Shown here: piece by piece, positions 34,583-43,562 of the stretch
How positions within the stretch are numbered: position 1 is the first letter of the stretch
How the letters are laid out: each line of letters begins with the position of its first letter
Assembly: GCA_905479135.1 (NCBI GenBank)
Contig: CAJQLJ010000020.1
Span: forward strand, 1 to 50,643
DNA: 50,643 bases
From: an uncultured Campylobacterales bacterium
GTDB lineage: Bacteria > Campylobacterota > Campylobacteria > Campylobacterales > Arcobacteraceae
Direction of reading: 5' to 3'
Notes under the pieces: generated by a model
Told to the model about the DNA's origin: nothing
What the model saw: the letters and a program-made list of their open reading frames with translations, nothing else
Database searches by the model: none
Position numbers and translations under genes: made by a program

Positions 34583-37500
34583 TTGAAAAACTTAAGTATA
34601 AAAGTTAAACTAATTTCACTCTTCGTTATTATTAAAATAATTCCTCTATTACTAATTGCTTATATAGCATATATAGGTGTTATTAACCTTGAAAAATATG
34701 TACAAAACAATACAAGACATCTTTTTTATAAAAATAAAGAAATTATTTTAAATACTGCAAATGCATCTATTGAAGATAGTATTAAAAATCTTGATAAAAA
34801 ATCTCAATTTGCAATAGAAAGAATTTCATTTGAAATTGCAAATAAAGTTGCAGACTTTTTATATGAAAGAGATAAAGATATTTTGTTTTTATCAAAAATT
34901 CCTTTAAATAATGAGATATTAAAAAAATTTTATGAAACTAAAAAACGAAATATTATAATTCATGAAGATTATATTTATGATGAAAAAACTAACAAATGGA
35001 TAAGCTCACAATTACCCAGTAAAATCAAAAGACTTAGTAATAAATCAGAATTAAAAGACAATGAAAAAGAATTTAATTTTACAGATCCTCTAATTTTACA
35101 GAAAAAATCAATACCGATTTATAAAGAAATTTCATATTTTGACTTAGATGGAAATGAGATTTATAAAGTCTCACAAATTAATAAAAAATTAAAGAATATT
35201 TCAAATAAAAAAAATACTTACATTAATTCTGAAACTTATTATAAAGAACTTGAAAAGTTAAAAAAAGATGAAATATATGTTTCCCAGGTAATTGGAGAAT
35301 ATGTAAAGTCTAATATAGTGGGACCATTTACTAAAACAAAAACAGATAAATTACAAATTGATTTTAAACCACAAGATCATGCCTACGCAGGAAAAGAAAA
35401 TCCTTTAGGAAAAAAATTCAAAGGTATAATAAGATTTGTTACTCCTGTTTTTAAAGATAGAACTAAAGTAGGCTATATTTCATTAGCATTAGATCATGAA
35501 CACCTTATGCAATTTACAGATACAACAGAACCTACAACTGCAGATGCTATACAAAATATTTCAGATGCAAGTAAAGGAAATTATGCTTTTATGTGGGATG
35601 ATAAAGGAAGAAGTATTTCACATCCAAGAGATTACTTTATATCTGGTTTTAATAAAGAAACTGGGAAAAGAGAGATGCCATGGATAAGTAAAGATCTTGC
35701 TTTAAAATTCAAAGACTCTGGAAAAGAAATAAATGATTTCCTAAAAAATTATCCAGCATTTAAAGAACAAAGTTTAAAAAAGAAACCTAATATGGAACAA
35801 TTATTAAAAGAAGGTAATGTTGGATTAGATTGTCGATACTTGAATTTTGCACCACAGTGTAAAGGCTGGATGGAAGTAACTCAACATGGAGGATATGGTT
35901 CTTTTATAATTTATTGGAGTAAGGTTTGGAAACTTTCAACCGCTGCTACTATTCCTTATTATACTGGTAATTATGGAAAGACTAAAAGAGGTTTTGGTTT
36001 TGTTACAATTGGAGCTAATGTTGATGAATTTCATTCAGCAGCCAATAAAACAAAAGATAATGTTTCAAAAATTCTAAAAATACAAACAGCACAAATGCAA
36101 GAAGTAGTAAATCAGAATAAAATTGAAATTGAAGAATTTATACATTCCTTAATAAATGAGTTATCTGTAGTAACATTTATAATGATAGTCTTAATAATCT
36201 CAATTGCTCTTTGGATTTCTAATTATATAACTTCAAAACTAGAAAATATTCTTCAAGGGACTAAAAAGTTTTCTGAAAAAGATTTTGAATATCGTATACC
36301 TATAACTTCAAATGATGAAATAGGAAAATTAGAGAACTCATTTAACACCATGGCAAGCAATATAAAATCATTACTCCAAACACAATTTCATTCACTAGAA
36401 AAAGCACAAAGGGCAGATGAAGCTAAATCAACTTTTTTAGCCAATATGTCTCATGAAATTAGAACACCTTTAAATGCAATAATTGGATTTTCAGATTTAT
36501 TAAATAATTCTAAAGAACTCACAATAGAAAATAAAAAGCAGGCAAAAATAATAAATAGTAGTGCTAATTCTCTACTTTTTATTATAAATGATATATTAGA
36601 CGTATCTAAAATCGAAAACGGTAATTTTGATATTACATATATTAAATCTAATATTTATTTAATTGGTGAAAGTGTGATAGAACTTTTCTCAAAAAGAGCA
36701 AATGACAAAAATATAAGATTTATTTTCAATATAGACAGTAAGATCCCTTTATCCGTAATGACCGATGAAGTAAGACTAAGACAAGTTTTATCAAATCTTA
36801 TCAGTAATTCAATCAAATTCACAGCAGAAAATGGATTTGTTGAAATGAATATTTTACTAGAAAGAATAGAAAAAAACAAAGCTTATATAAAGTTCCAAGT
36901 TATTGATTCAGGAATTGGAATTGAAAAAGAAAAAATAGATTTCATTTTTAATCCTTTCACCCAAATTAATAATAACACAAATAAAGAGTTTGTAGGAACA
37001 GGTTTAGGTTTAAGTATTTCAAGTCATATTATAAACTCTTTAGGTTCAAAAATTGTGGTTGAAAGTGAAATAAACAAGGGCTCTACTTTTAGCTTTGATT
37101 TAGTGTTTGAAATAAATGAAGATATTCATTTTTACAAAAAAAATCATAACAATAACATAAACTTTAAAGTTGATAATAAAAATAATGAATTATATAATCA
37201 CCTAAAAAAGTACTTAGAATCATTTATTTTAGTGAATAAAGAAGATAAAAATATTGATATTTTAGTTAATTGTTTTACTTCAACAAATAAACTAGAGGAA
37301 ATAAGAAAAAAATACCCTTCTAGATCGTTGCTAATTTTAGTTGAAAAAGAAGCAGATATCCAAAAGATAGAAAAATATGAAAATGAAGAAATAATATCTT
37401 TGCCTTTTTATCCATCAAAAGTTAATGACATTTTGAATAATTTAACTAATAAAAAATCAAAAGAAGTTATTGAAAAAGTACCAAAAGAAAAGAAATTTTA

Positions 37501-38197
37501 CAAAGGTAAAATCCTTGTAGTTGAAGATAATTTCTCAAGTCAAGAATTAATGAAATATATTTTAAAAGATTTTGGTTTAGATTACACAATAGAAGAAAAT
37601 GGATTAAATGCATTAGAAGAGTATAAGAAAAATGATTATTCTGTTATATTAACAGATATAAATATGCCTGTAATGGATGGAATAGAGTTATATAAACAGC
37701 TTAGATTATATGAAAAAGAAAATGATATTAAAAAAATTCCAATTATTGCAATAACTGCAAATGCAATTAAAGGTGATAAAGAAAAACTACTTAATATTGG
37801 AATGAATGACTACTTAAGTAAACCAATAGATAAAAACTTATTAATAAATATATTTGAGAAGTACTTAGAAAAAAATGAGCAAGTTAAAAAATATTCTATA
37901 GACTTTGAGAAAATAGAGAATAGACTTGGAGTTAGCCAACATATCGTAGGACTAATAGTTGATAAATTTAAAGAGACTATAAAAAAAGACATAAAAGAAT
38001 TAAAAGATTACATAAAAAAACGTGATAATCAAAATATAAGATTTAAAGCACATTATATTAAAAACTCTTGTCTTAATGTTTCTCTAGATGAAATTTGTGA
38101 TTTATTGCAGAAGTTAGAAGATAAAGAATTAGATCAAAATAAAAAAGAGCTTTTATTTTCTGATATTGAAGTATCAATAAAAAGTGTATTAGATTAA
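34583..38197 (+). CDS. hybrid sensor histidine kinase with Cache-like sensor, degenerate receiver, receiver and HPt
   Basis: A 1204-residue membrane kinase. Order: TM1 (about 10-32); a large periplasmic region (33-525) with Cache-like repeats (GYISLALDHEHLMQF, FGFVTIGANVDEF) and two cysteines (GLDCRYLNFAPQCKGW); TM2 (about 527-549); HAMP (about 550-602); HisKA with H624 in ANMSHEIRTPLN; HATPase (about 727-845: LISNSIKFTAE, GTGLGLSIS); a region at 860-953 that looks like a receiver without a phosphoacceptor; a receiver with D1025 (ILTDINMPVMDG); and a C-terminal HPt with H1157 (FKAHYIKNSC). So a full phosphorelay in one chain. TTG start behind AGGATAAC. The HD-GYP regulator just upstream is the natural output. 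Ligand unknown. Confidence 0.93.
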   Translation: MKNLSIKVKLISLFVIIKIIPLLLIAYIAYIGVINLEKYVQNNTRHLFYKNKEIILNTANASIEDSIKNLDKKSQFAIERISFEIANKVADFLYERDKDILFLSKIPLNNEILKKFYETKKRNIIIHEDYIYDEKTNKWISSQLPSKIKRLSNKSELKDNEKEFNFTDPLILQKKSIPIYKEISYFDLDGNEIYKVSQINKKLKNISNKKNTYINSETYYKELEKLKKDEIYVSQVIGEYVKSNIVGPFTKTKTDKLQIDFKPQDHAYAGKENPLGKKFKGIIRFVTPVFKDRTKVGYISLALDHEHLMQFTDTTEPTTADAIQNISDASKGNYAFMWDDKGRSISHPRDYFISGFNKETGKREMPWISKDLALKFKDSGKEINDFLKNYPAFKEQSLKKKPNMEQLLKEGNVGLDCRYLNFAPQCKGWMEVTQHGGYGSFIIYWSKVWKLSTAATIPYYTGNYGKTKRGFGFVTIGANVDEFHSAANKTKDNVSKILKIQTAQMQEVVNQNKIEIEEFIHSLINELSVVTFIMIVLIISIALWISNYITSKLENILQGTKKFSEKDFEYRIPITSNDEIGKLENSFNTMASNIKSLLQTQFHSLEKAQRADEAKSTFLANMSHEIRTPLNAIIGFSDLLNNSKELTIENKKQAKIINSSANSLLFIINDILDVSKIENGNFDITYIKSNIYLIGESVIELFSKRANDKNIRFIFNIDSKIPLSVMTDEVRLRQVLSNLISNSIKFTAENGFVEMNILLERIEKNKAYIKFQVIDSGIGIEKEKIDFIFNPFTQINNNTNKEFVGTGLGLSISSHIINSLGSKIVVESEINKGSTFSFDLVFEINEDIHFYKKNHNNNINFKVDNKNNELYNHLKKYLESFILVNKEDKNIDILVNCFTSTNKLEEIRKKYPSRSLLILVEKEADIQKIEKYENEEIISLPFYPSKVNDILNNLTNKKSKEVIEKVPKEKKFYKGKILVVEDNFSSQELMKYILKDFGLDYTIEENGLNALEEYKKNDYSVILTDINMPVMDGIELYKQLRLYEKENDIKKIPIIAITANAIKGDKEKLLNIGMNDYLSKPIDKNLLINIFEKYLEKNEQVKKYSIDFEKIENRLGVSQHIVGLIVDKFKETIKKDIKELKDYIKKRDNQNIRFKAHYIKNSCLNVSLDEICDLLQKLEDKELDQNKKELLFSDIEVSIKSVLD

Positions 38198-38259
38198 AAT
38201 AATATAACAAATGCTAGAATAATAACTATCACAAATGAATATTAAGGAGATTAAAGCAC

Positions 38260-39213
38260 TTGAAATTATTTTTTAGAAAACTTTCATATTTAGTTATTAT
38301 GCTTTTTATTATTAGTCTAATATCTTTTTTAGCAATTAATCTAGCACCCAATTCATTTTTTGCAAGTGGTTCTTTGAATCCAAATATTACAGAAGAATCA
38401 ATAGCACAATTAAAAGCTGTATATGGTCTAGATAAACCTTTATATATTCAGTTTTATTCATGGATACTTGCTATTATCCAGTTAGATTTTGGGATATCAT
38501 TTGCAAGTGGATCTATGGTTAAGGATGAAATATTAACAAGAATTCCGATTACATTAATTATTAATGTAATATCGATGCTTTTAATTTTCGTTTTATCATT
38601 ATATTTAGGAATTAAAGCTGCTTTAAATAAAAATAGTATTTTTGATAAGTTTGCATCTCAGTTATCTCTACTATCATTCTCAATGCCCTCTTTTTACCTA
38701 GCACTATTAGGTGTACTAGTGTTTGCTATTACCTATGAAGTACTTCCTATTGCAGGATTACATTCTGTTCCTGATGATGGAAGTTTAAATTATTATTTAG
38801 ACTACGCATGGCATTTGATTTTACCAATATTTATTATAGTATTTGGTGGAATTGGAAGTTTAACTTTATATATTAGATCTTTAACTATTGAAATTTTGAA
38901 ATCAGATTATATATTTTTTGCAAAATCAAGAGGATTAAGCAATAAACAAATTTTAAGATATTATATTCTTCCGAATTTATATCCACCTGTTATTACACTT
39001 TTAGGACTCTCACTTCCTGGAATAATTGGAGGTTCTGTAATACTTGAAACAATTTTTTCAATAGATGGAATGGGTTTACTATTTTTTCAAAGTGCATTAA
39101 GTCATGATTATCCTGTTATTATGGGAATACTTATAATCGGAGCATTTTTAACATTAATAGGTAATATGATTGCCGATTTGATACTTCTTAAATTAAATCC
39201 AAATTATGATTGA
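38260..39213 (+). CDS. OppB/DppB-type ABC transporter permease (orphan)
   Basis: A 317-residue inner-membrane permease with about six helices. The N-terminus has the OppB-family pattern LISLISFLAINLAPNSFF and VYGLDKPLYIQFYSWI, and the EAA-type loop that docks the ATPase is intact: IEILKSDYIFFAKSRGLSNKQIL (about 211-233). The C-terminal ETIFSIDGMGLLFFQSAL is also typical. The family imports peptides, nickel or sugars with a partner permease, two ATPases and a binding protein, none of which is adjacent. TTG start behind a strong AAGGAG. No frameshift or truncation is seen, so the gene appears functional but orphaned. panC follows. Confidence 0.88.
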   Translation: MKLFFRKLSYLVIMLFIISLISFLAINLAPNSFFASGSLNPNITEESIAQLKAVYGLDKPLYIQFYSWILAIIQLDFGISFASGSMVKDEILTRIPITLIINVISMLLIFVLSLYLGIKAALNKNSIFDKFASQLSLLSFSMPSFYLALLGVLVFAITYEVLPIAGLHSVPDDGSLNYYLDYAWHLILPIFIIVFGGIGSLTLYIRSLTIEILKSDYIFFAKSRGLSNKQILRYYILPNLYPPVITLLGLSLPGIIGGSVILETIFSIDGMGLLFFQSALSHDYPVIMGILIIGAFLTLIGNMIADLILLKLNPNYD

Positions 39214-39232
39214 AAGTAAAACTCAAAATTGA

Positions 39233-39238
39233 TATAAT
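39233..39238 (+). promoter_or_regulatory. -10 box of panC
   Basis: Consensus TATAAT in AATTGATATAATTC, 26 bases before the panC TTG start and 19 bases after the permease stop. Confidence 0.55.
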
Positions 39239-39264
39239 TCTTGCTCTAAAAAAAGGATGATTTT

Positions 39265-40083
39265 TTGCAAATATTAAAAACTATTGAAGAATTACAAGAT
39301 ATAAGAAAAAACATAAATTCAAATGTTGGTTTCATTCCAACAATGGGTGCATTACATGATGGTCATATTTCACTTATAAAAAAAGCAAGACTAGAAAATG
39401 AAATAGTAGTTGTTTCAATTTTTGTAAATCCTACACAATTTCTTCTTGGTGAAGATTTAAATACTTATCCACGTAAAGATGAAGCTGACAAAAAAATATG
39501 TGAGCTTTGTAAAGTTGATTATTTATTTATGCCTGAAATTTCTACTATGTATTCAGAAGAAGAAATTTTAATTAAAGCACCAAATAAAAGTTATATACTT
39601 GAAGGATTAGCAAGACCAGGACATTTTGACGGAGTCCTACAAGTAGTACTTAAACTATTTGGGATTGTCCAACCTACAAATGCATATTTTGGTAAAAAAG
39701 ATGCTCAACAACTTTCACTTATAACACAAATGGTTAAGAACTTATTTCTTCCAATTAATATAATACCTTGTGAAATAGTAAGAGAAAATGATGGATTAGC
39801 TATGAGTTCAAGAAATGTTTATTTAAATAATGAACAACGATCAGATGCACTTTTATTATCCAAGTCTTTATATTTAGCAGCTTCATTAGTTGCAAAGAAT
39901 GAAAAAAATACAAGTATTTTAACAAATAAAATTTCTGAAATGATGAAAAATCTCAATGTTGAATATATAGCTATAGTAGATAGAGAATTTAATGAGATTG
40001 AAACAATTGAGTTAGACAATACAATTATACTAATCGTAGTAAGATTTGAACAAACTAGACTATTAGATAATATTTGGATTTAA
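39265..40083 (+). CDS. panC: pantoate--beta-alanine ligase
   Basis: A 272-residue ATP-dependent ligase for the last step of pantothenate synthesis. The HIGH-type nucleotide site is FIPTMGALHDGHISLIKKA (about 22-40), followed by FVNPTQFLLGEDLNTYPR, GLARPGHFDGVLQVVLKLF, the KKDAQQL segment and the KMSKS-like MSSRNVYL (about 176-183). Length is typical. The start is TTG at 39265 with AAAGGATG upstream; the ATG inside the ribosome binding site is in another frame. panB is not in the window. Confidence 0.95.
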   Translation: MQILKTIEELQDIRKNINSNVGFIPTMGALHDGHISLIKKARLENEIVVVSIFVNPTQFLLGEDLNTYPRKDEADKKICELCKVDYLFMPEISTMYSEEEILIKAPNKSYILEGLARPGHFDGVLQVVLKLFGIVQPTNAYFGKKDAQQLSLITQMVKNLFLPINIIPCEIVRENDGLAMSSRNVYLNNEQRSDALLLSKSLYLAASLVAKNEKNTSILTNKISEMMKNLNVEYIAIVDREFNEIETIELDNTIILIVVRFEQTRLLDNIWI

Positions 40084-40093
40084 AATTAAGTTT

Positions 40094-40099
40094 TATAAT
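40094..40099 (+). promoter_or_regulatory. -10 box of the YceI-family gene
   Basis: TATAAT in AAGTTTTATAATGC, 37 bases before the ATG, just after the panC stop. A good AAAAAAAGGA ribosome binding site follows. Confidence 0.5.
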
Positions 40100-40135
40100 G
40101 CTATATTTATTAAATAATTAAAAAAAGGATTTATT

Positions 40136-40702
40136 ATGAATATAAAAAGATTGATAAGTATAAGTGTGTTATCACTTACAACACTAATTGCTGGTAATTA
40201 TAATGTAGACTTGAGTCATTCTAATGTTGAATTCAAGGTTAAACACTTAATGATTACTAATGTTAAAGGAAACTTTAACGATTTTACTGGTTCTTTTGAA
40301 TATGATGAAAAAGCAAAAAAACTAATATCTCTAAATGGAGAAATTGAAGTAGATTCTATCAACACTGATAATGAAAAAAGAGATACTCATTTAATTGCTC
40401 CAGATATATTTGATGCAGACCAATTTCCATCAATTACATTTGACTTAACAAAAGTTGATGGTGATTATGTTTATGGAGATTTTACGATGAAAGGTGTAAC
40501 TAAAAATATAAAGCTTAAATTTGAAAACGGTGGAACAATTAAAGACCCACGTGGAAATAATAGAGCAGGATTTGCATTAATTGGAGAAATAAATAGAACA
40601 GATTTTGGTATTACTTGGAATAGAATATTAGAAGCTGGTGGATTAACTGTTGGAAATGAAATCAAGCTTAATATTGAAATTCAAGGTATTGAAGCTAAAT
40701 AA
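40136..40702 (+). CDS. YceI-family periplasmic protein
   Basis: A 188-residue protein with an N-terminal signal peptide (basic MNIKR, hydrophobic LISISVLSLTTLIAG, likely cleavage near residue 20) and a lipocalin-like YceI barrel. The domain begins YNVDLSHSNVEFKVKHLMI, and contains GNFNDFTGSFEYD, LIAPDIFDADQFPSITF and the closing NRTDFGITWNRILEAGG. Related periplasmic proteins bind polyisoprenoids and are induced by stress or high pH; the ligand here is unknown. Single-gene unit with its own promoter and terminator. Confidence 0.93.
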   Translation: MNIKRLISISVLSLTTLIAGNYNVDLSHSNVEFKVKHLMITNVKGNFNDFTGSFEYDEKAKKLISLNGEIEVDSINTDNEKRDTHLIAPDIFDADQFPSITFDLTKVDGDYVYGDFTMKGVTKNIKLKFENGGTIKDPRGNNRAGFALIGEINRTDFGITWNRILEAGGLTVGNEIKLNIEIQGIEAK

Positions 40703-40711
40703 TATCATCTA

Positions 40712-40742
40712 AATAAAGAATAGATTCATTCTATTCTTTATT
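40712..40742 (+). terminator. terminator after the YceI-family gene
   Basis: Thirteen-base perfect stem AATAAAGAATAGA / TCTATTCTTTATT with loop TTCAT, then TTATCTTATATTTTT. Stem is AT-rich but long. Confidence 0.7.
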
Positions 40743-40801
40743 TTATCTTATATTTTTAGTTTTATGTTAAAATTGCATAAAAACTAAGGTAAGAACTTTA
40801 T

Positions 40802-42151
40802 ATGAAATTCACTACACAAAATCCTGAAAAATCTTTACATTTAGTATCTCTTGGATGTACAAAGAATCTTGTTGATTCTGAAATTATGTTAGGGAAATTA
40901 AAAGAATATAAAATAAGTGATGATGCAACTACAGCAGATGTATTAATTGTTAACACTTGTGGTTTTATTGACTCAGCAAAAGAAGAGAGTATTAATACTA
41001 TTTTAGACTTACATGATCAAAGAAAAGAAGAATCAGTTCTAGTAGTTGCAGGTTGTTTAACACAAAGATATCAAGAAGAATTACAAAAAGAAATACCAGA
41101 AGTTGATATCTTTACTGGTGTTGGAGATTATGACAAAATTGATGAATTAGTAAATGAAAAAAGAAGTGCCTTTACTAATCAAGTGTTTTTAGCATCTGAT
41201 ACAAATGAAAGAGTAATAACAGGTTCTTCATATCATGCCTATGTTAAATTAAGTGAAGGATGTAATCAAGCCTGTTCTTTTTGTGCCATTCCTAGTTTTA
41301 AAGGTAAACTTCATTCTAGAACACTTCAATCGCTTGTTAAAGAGGTAAGTTCCTTAGTATCAAAAGGATATACAGACTTTACTTTTATTTCTCAAGATTC
41401 TTCATCATTCTTAAGAGATCAAGGTCAAAAAGATGGCTTAGAACAACTAATCTTTGAAGTTGAAAAAGTTCATGGGATTAAAACAGCTAGAATTCTTTAT
41501 CTTTATCCATCAACTACAACTTTAAACTTAATTGATAAAATTGCTGATTCTAAAATTTTTCAAAACTATTTTGATATGCCTTTACAACATATAACGCCTT
41601 CAATGCTAAAAATTATGAAAAGAGGAAAAGGTGTTGAAAAATTGATTGAATTGATGGATCATATGAAATCAAAACCAAATTCTTTTGTAAGAACAACATT
41701 TATAGCTGGACATCCTGGTGAAACAGTTGAAGACCACGAAGCTTTATGCAAATATATTTCTAACTATAAATTTGATAGAGCAAATGTATTTTCATATTCG
41801 ACAGAAGAAGGAACACATGCAGCTAAATCTAATAATTTAATTGATCAAGAGATTATTGACAATAGAGCAGATGAAATTGGTGAAATTATTGCAAAAACAA
41901 CTCAAGAATCACTCGAATCAGAAGTTGGAAAAACATTTGAAGTTTACATTGATGGAGAAAGTGATGAACATGAATTTTTACTAAGTGCTAGAAAAACAAC
42001 TTGGGCTCCTGATATTGATGGAGAAATTTATATCAATGATAATGAATTATATGATGAAAACGATCCAAAACAACTTGAGTTTGGAAAAATTTATACAGTA
42101 CGTGTTAGTGAATTATCAGGAGATAAATTACTTGCAACTGTAATTAAGTAG
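40802..42151 (+). CDS. rimO: ribosomal protein S12 methylthiotransferase
   Basis: A 449-residue radical SAM enzyme that methylthiolates an aspartate of ribosomal protein S12. The UPF0004 domain has SLGCTKNLVDSE, the RimO hallmark, then VNTCGFIDSAK and AGCLTQRY; the radical SAM motif is CNQACSFCAIP (about 153-163), and a C-terminal TRAM domain ends the protein (about 380-449). Distinct from miaB at 9.3-10.6 kb. tilS starts 11 bases after the stop, and the two are probably co-transcribed. GGTAAG precedes the ATG. Confidence 0.96.
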   Translation: MKFTTQNPEKSLHLVSLGCTKNLVDSEIMLGKLKEYKISDDATTADVLIVNTCGFIDSAKEESINTILDLHDQRKEESVLVVAGCLTQRYQEELQKEIPEVDIFTGVGDYDKIDELVNEKRSAFTNQVFLASDTNERVITGSSYHAYVKLSEGCNQACSFCAIPSFKGKLHSRTLQSLVKEVSSLVSKGYTDFTFISQDSSSFLRDQGQKDGLEQLIFEVEKVHGIKTARILYLYPSTTTLNLIDKIADSKIFQNYFDMPLQHITPSMLKIMKRGKGVEKLIELMDHMKSKPNSFVRTTFIAGHPGETVEDHEALCKYISNYKFDRANVFSYSTEEGTHAAKSNNLIDQEIIDNRADEIGEIIAKTTQESLESEVGKTFEVYIDGESDEHEFLLSARKTTWAPDIDGEIYINDNELYDENDPKQLEFGKIYTVRVSELSGDKLLATVIK

Positions 42152-42162
42152 ATTAGTGATTT

Positions 42163-43143
42163 ATGAATATTGATTTTAGTGCAATAAAAGAATCAAAAAA
42201 TTTACTAGCATTCTCTGCTGGTATTGATTCAACAGCACTATTTTTTTTGTTACTTGAACAAAATATTGATTTTGATATAACAATTGTAAATTATAATATA
42301 AGAGAAGAATCAAAAGAAGAACTTCAATATGCCAAAGATTTAGCTTTAAAATATAAGAAAAAAATATTTTACAAAGAGGTTCATTTAGAATCAAAATCCA
42401 ATTTTGAAAAAATAGCAAGAGATATAAGATATGATTTTTTCAAACAAATTATAAAAGAAAACCTCTACAATACATTATTAACAGGACATCAACTAAATGA
42501 TAAATTAGAATGGTTCTTGATGCAACTAACTAAAGGTGCTGGACTAGTTGAACTAATTGCTTTTAAAGACAAAGAGGAAAATGAATTTTATACATCATTT
42601 AAGCCTCTTCTTAATATATCAAAAAATGAATTAGAAAATTATCTTAAAGAAAATAATATAAAGTATTTTGTAGATAAAAGTAATTATGATGAAAGATATA
42701 GACGAAACTATTTTAGACATAATTTTTCAGATAGGCTTTTAAATGAATATCAAGAAGGTATTAAAAACTCCTTTGAGTACTTAGAAAAAGATATTGAATC
42801 TTTAAATATAACAAATAAACCTATTTATAAAATATCACAACTTGAAATATTTGATAACTTGAGTGATGAGAATTTAAATATTAGACTAATTGATTTATCA
42901 TTAAAAAAAAGAGGACTTTTACTCTCACAAGCACAAAGGAAAGAAATTTTAAGACAAAAAGAGATTACAATATCGGACAAAGTTTGTATTAGTATAGAAA
43001 GTGAATTTATTTGGATATCTCCAAAATCAACTTTTGTTATGGATAAAAAGTTTAAAGAAAAATGTAGAGTTAAAAAAATACCTAAAAATATTAGAGCTTA
43101 TATAAAAGAAGTAAATATTGATTTAAAAAATTTATTGTTCTAA
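42163..43143 (+). CDS. tilS: tRNA(Ile)-lysidine synthase
   Basis: A 326-residue N-type ATP pyrophosphatase that converts C34 of a tRNA-Ile to lysidine, so that AUA is read as isoleucine; essential in most bacteria, and AUA is a common codon in this AT-rich genome. The P-loop is AFSAGIDSTALF (about 15-26), a variation on SGGxDS, followed by VNYNIREES and LLTGHQLNDKLEWFL (about 106-120), and RRNYFRHNF. It is the short form without the extended C-terminal domains of E. coli. Convergent with the next gene. Confidence 0.94.
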   Translation: MNIDFSAIKESKNLLAFSAGIDSTALFFLLLEQNIDFDITIVNYNIREESKEELQYAKDLALKYKKKIFYKEVHLESKSNFEKIARDIRYDFFKQIIKENLYNTLLTGHQLNDKLEWFLMQLTKGAGLVELIAFKDKEENEFYTSFKPLLNISKNELENYLKENNIKYFVDKSNYDERYRRNYFRHNFSDRLLNEYQEGIKNSFEYLEKDIESLNITNKPIYKISQLEIFDNLSDENLNIRLIDLSLKKRGLLLSQAQRKEILRQKEITISDKVCISIESEFIWISPKSTFVMDKKFKEKCRVKKIPKNIRAYIKEVNIDLKNLLF

Positions 43144-43145
43144 GT

Positions 43146-43550
43146 TTAATTACTTCTAAATAGATCTTTTATATCTATCATAACAATTATTTCATCAATT
43201 GTGTTTTCTATTAAAACAGTAGAACCATATCTTACTTTTAAAGCATCTGTATTAGTTTCAAGTAAACAAAATACAACAATATTTTCTTCAATAATCTTGA
43301 TATCATGCACATATTTTTGACCTATTAAATCAACTATTTTTTCAACTTCGTTTAATATATTTTTTTCTACAATTTTGTTGTATTTTTTCTTTTCTTGTGT
43401 CTGAATCTTTTTGTTTATATTTGTATTATTTTCTTGTACTGATTCTTTATTTATATAAAAATAGTATCCACTAAATATTCCAATTAAAATAACAAAAGAA
43501 AGAAATTTTATAACTTTTATTTTTTTATTTCTTCTTACTACAACAATCAT
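43146..43550 (-). CDS. unknown bitopic membrane protein
   Basis: A 134-residue protein: basic N-terminus (MIVVVRRNKKIKVIK), one membrane helix (FLSFVILIGIFSGYYFYI, about 16-33), a charged linker (about 35-60), and a ~70-residue periplasmic domain with alternating strand and helix segments (HDIKIIEENIVVFCLLET, EIIVMIDIKDLF). The size and form recall the small ferredoxin-like periplasmic domains of GspM/PilO-type proteins, but I cannot identify it. It starts 13 bases after the stop of the next gene upstream on this strand, forming a two-gene unit. Convergent with tilS, three bases between. Confidence 0.7.
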   Translation of the reverse strand: MIVVVRRNKKIKVIKFLSFVILIGIFSGYYFYINKESVQENNTNINKKIQTQEKKKYNKIVEKNILNEVEKIVDLIGQKYVHDIKIIEENIVVFCLLETNTDALKVRYGSTVLIENTIDEIIVMIDIKDLFRSN

Positions 43551-43562
43551 ACTATTTCTCTT

